Shown here piece after piece: positions 61,611 to 64,000 of a DNA stretch of 64,000 nt. How positions within the stretch are numbered: the first letter of the stretch is position 1; each line of letters starts with the position of its first letter. The DNA is from Piromyces finnis (Eukaryota; Neocallimastigomycota; Neocallimastigomycetes; Neocallimastigales; Neocallimastigaceae): assembly GCA_002104945.1 (NCBI GenBank), contig MCFH01000020.1:186001-250000 (forward strand), in the 5' to 3' direction. Under the pieces are notes generated by a model, which did no database searches, was not told where the DNA came from, and saw only the letters and a list, made by a program, of their open reading frames with translations. A program made the position numbers and the translations under genes.

Positions 61611-64000
61611 TGTTGAATATAAAAGAATACTATTTTATAAAAATATAAAAAAAAATTAGTATTAATTATAAAACGGTATTTATATCTTATCCTTTATTTT
61701 ATTTTTTTCGTTATTATTTATCATTTTATTCCAAATATTTAACAAATTTTAGTAATTTGTCTTTATTTTTAAATTATTATATTTCAAATATTGCTTAAAT
61801 ATTTGTATTAAATATTATCTGTATTTATAACTTTTTCATAGAAAAAACCATTTATTTAAATTTTACATTTTAACTTTTATTTTTTTTGTATTATATTTGT
61901 AACGACTTTATTAACCACTATTAACCATTAAATAATATATTTTTATTCATTATCAATAACCAATAATTTATTATACTTTAAAAACCCATATTCCCTATTC
62001 CTTTTTTTAACTATGTATTATTTTTTATTTTATTTTTCTTCCTTTCATTATTTTCATCTTTACTTTATTTGAAGTTTCCGAATTTCTACTTACTTTGAAT
62101 TATATTAAAAAATGTTTTCTAATAAGTAATAAATCTATATAATCTAGATTTTACTTTATATGGTAAAATCGACCTTTTTTTAACAAAATAAATAAAAGTT
62201 TTAATATTATTTTTTTAAATAAATTTATTCTTTTTTAATAGTACTAAAGAAGAATAAAAATTTGATTTTTTTTATTTCTAAATATAAAAATAATATATAG
62301 AAATATATATATTTTAAATATCTATTTTTACTATTACTATTAAAAGTAGTTTCGTAAATATTAAAAAATTAAATTTATAAAAAAAAAAGATGATGAAATT
62401 TTTGTTTTTATATATGTTTTGAGATTTTTTAATATATTCTTGGATGCCTATAAAAATATTAATAATTTTTTATTAATATGACTTTGTATTATTTATATTT
62501 ATATATAATTCTATAATCCATTTATAATTAGTATGAATAAATACTATTTAATTTTATTTCAATATAAAAGAATGTATTGACATTATATATAAACATTGTA
62601 TTATAATATATTGTATTTTTTAAATATCATTTTTAGTTGATTATTGATCAATTTTTACACAACTCCTAACCTTTAAAAGAATAGTTTAATCATTTAATTT
62701 ATAAATTGTATCTTGGTAAAGAACACATGGATGCATGTGATTAATTAATATATGATTGGAAACTCTATTAAAGTATGGCATAAATAGATTTTAGATTAAT
62801 CAAATAATTTCATATGTGTATCTTTGTATTACACTAAATATAAAAATAATAATTAAATAATATATTTGGTAATATATTATTAAATGTGATTCTTTATATT
62901 CATTATATTTCTATTTAAATTAATATTTTTAAAAAAAAACATTTTTGATTTCTATAAAGAAAATTACAATAAAAAAATCAGTAATTTAATCATGTTAAAT
63001 AGAAAAAAAAAAGGGTCTTCTTTGTTAAAGTCATGGCGTTGACATTTTATAGAAATGCTTCTTTTTTATTATATCTAATTATTTTTTTTATAATATTTAT
63101 TATAGGGTATTTTTTTTATTAAATAATAAATTATAATTCTACCTCTAAAAATAAATGATTTATTAATATAAAATTTTACAAATAAATTTTCCGTATAACA
63201 AATTTATTCTAATGATTAGTAATTACCCAAATTAAGAAAAAGAGTACTAACAAACAAATTTTGTAAAAATTTTATTTTCCTATTTCTTTTTTTTTAAAAA
63301 AAAAAAACACTATTAATACTACTTCAATAGATTATTTTTTTCTTTCTTAATTATTAAAAGTTCTCTAAATGTTAATAAGGTCTTTTAAATCTTTTATACT
63401 TAGCATTTTATATAGGAAACTAAAAATCAAAAATAGAATAAAAATTGAAATATTGTAAAATTATAATTGTTTTTAATATATTATTCAATATATTATAAAT
63501 ATATTTATGTATAAATGGTTTTAATTGAAATTTTGAATCATTAATTTCATATTAATATTAGGAAGAATAATAAAATAATTTATTTATTAATATACCTAAA
63601 AAAGATTTACATAGGTTACATTTAATTAAATGTTTTTTAATATGTTTTCAATAAAAAGAATTACTTTATCACATATTATAAATATAATTTAATATATGAT
63701 GGTTCCATAAATAAAAAGTATTATTCAAAGTCTTCTTTATTCATTTCATTAAACAAGGAACCAACCACTACCACAGGCTTTTACTTTTAAACTCTAGTAG
63801 TTTGTCATGAGACTTAAACAAGGCATGAAAAAAAATATTTTCTATAGGCAATGAGAGTGAAACCAATATTTATTTTGGTTTTAATGCAAAAAAAAAAAAA
63901 AAAAAAAGCATGACTAATAATTTTATGTATAATCCATTTTATATTGTAAAAAATACTAACACCTCAATATTTAGCCTAATTTGTAGTTAGCATAAAGTAT
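61611..64000. other. 2.4-kb AT-rich region to the window end, no gene seen
   Basis: This contains the nadB promoter region and AT-rich sequence. A patch at about 63740-63880 is less AT-rich, but stops occur in every frame and no tRNA fold is found. If a gene is present it lies mostly beyond the window. Confidence 0.5.

Overview
The window is nuclear DNA of a zoosporic anaerobic gut fungus (Neocallimastigomycota). The evidence is a very AT-rich base composition, short AT-rich GT-AG introns, long AAT (Asn) codon runs, two C-terminal fungal dockerins of the cellulosome type on a CotH protein (1724-3949), a bacterial-type L-aspartate oxidase gene (59758-61610), and a flagellar dynein-docking gene (ODAD2/ARMC4 type, 38330-43643). 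Genus is not decided from the sequence.

Layout. 1-8179: a secreted CotH/dockerin protein on the minus strand, flanked by long AT-rich intergenic DNA. 8180-11232: a class C GPCR-like receptor with a bacterial-type solute-binding ectodomain. 11805-14589: the splicing WD40 protein PLRG1/Prp46. 17.7-19.7 kb: a small uncertain ORF, then a PRL (PTP4A-type) phosphatase. 20421-25169 minus: a 16-exon protein joining a RING-like finger to an RRM. 28285-31882: a SUN-domain nuclear envelope protein. 32349-32960: an intronless GNAT acetyltransferase. 34523-36993: a second, probably GPI-anchored CotH protein. 38330-43643: the ODAD2/ARMC4 orthologue in 21 exons. 44156-46819: TOE1-type deadenylase. 47359-49186: TIP41. 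50634-54540: a large bZIP transcription factor.

54941-55586 minus holds the most notable feature. It is three tandem copies of a box C/D snoRNA with an identical 76-nt core, each closed by a different but perfectly self-complementary terminal stem. Its two antisense elements match adjacent parts of one conserved LSU rRNA segment. 56.8-59.1 kb minus is a composite of 5'-truncated LINE copies, one keeping an open 3'-half reverse transcriptase frame. 59758-61610 minus is L-aspartate oxidase. The rest, to 64000, is AT-rich DNA without recognisable genes.

No operon-like organisation is seen; neighbouring genes are functionally unrelated. Exon structures were built by hand by joining GT...AG sites so that frame and family similarity continue. 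The multi-exon models close in frame throughout, but a few splice sites (noted) are ambiguous. There was no transcript or database evidence to use.
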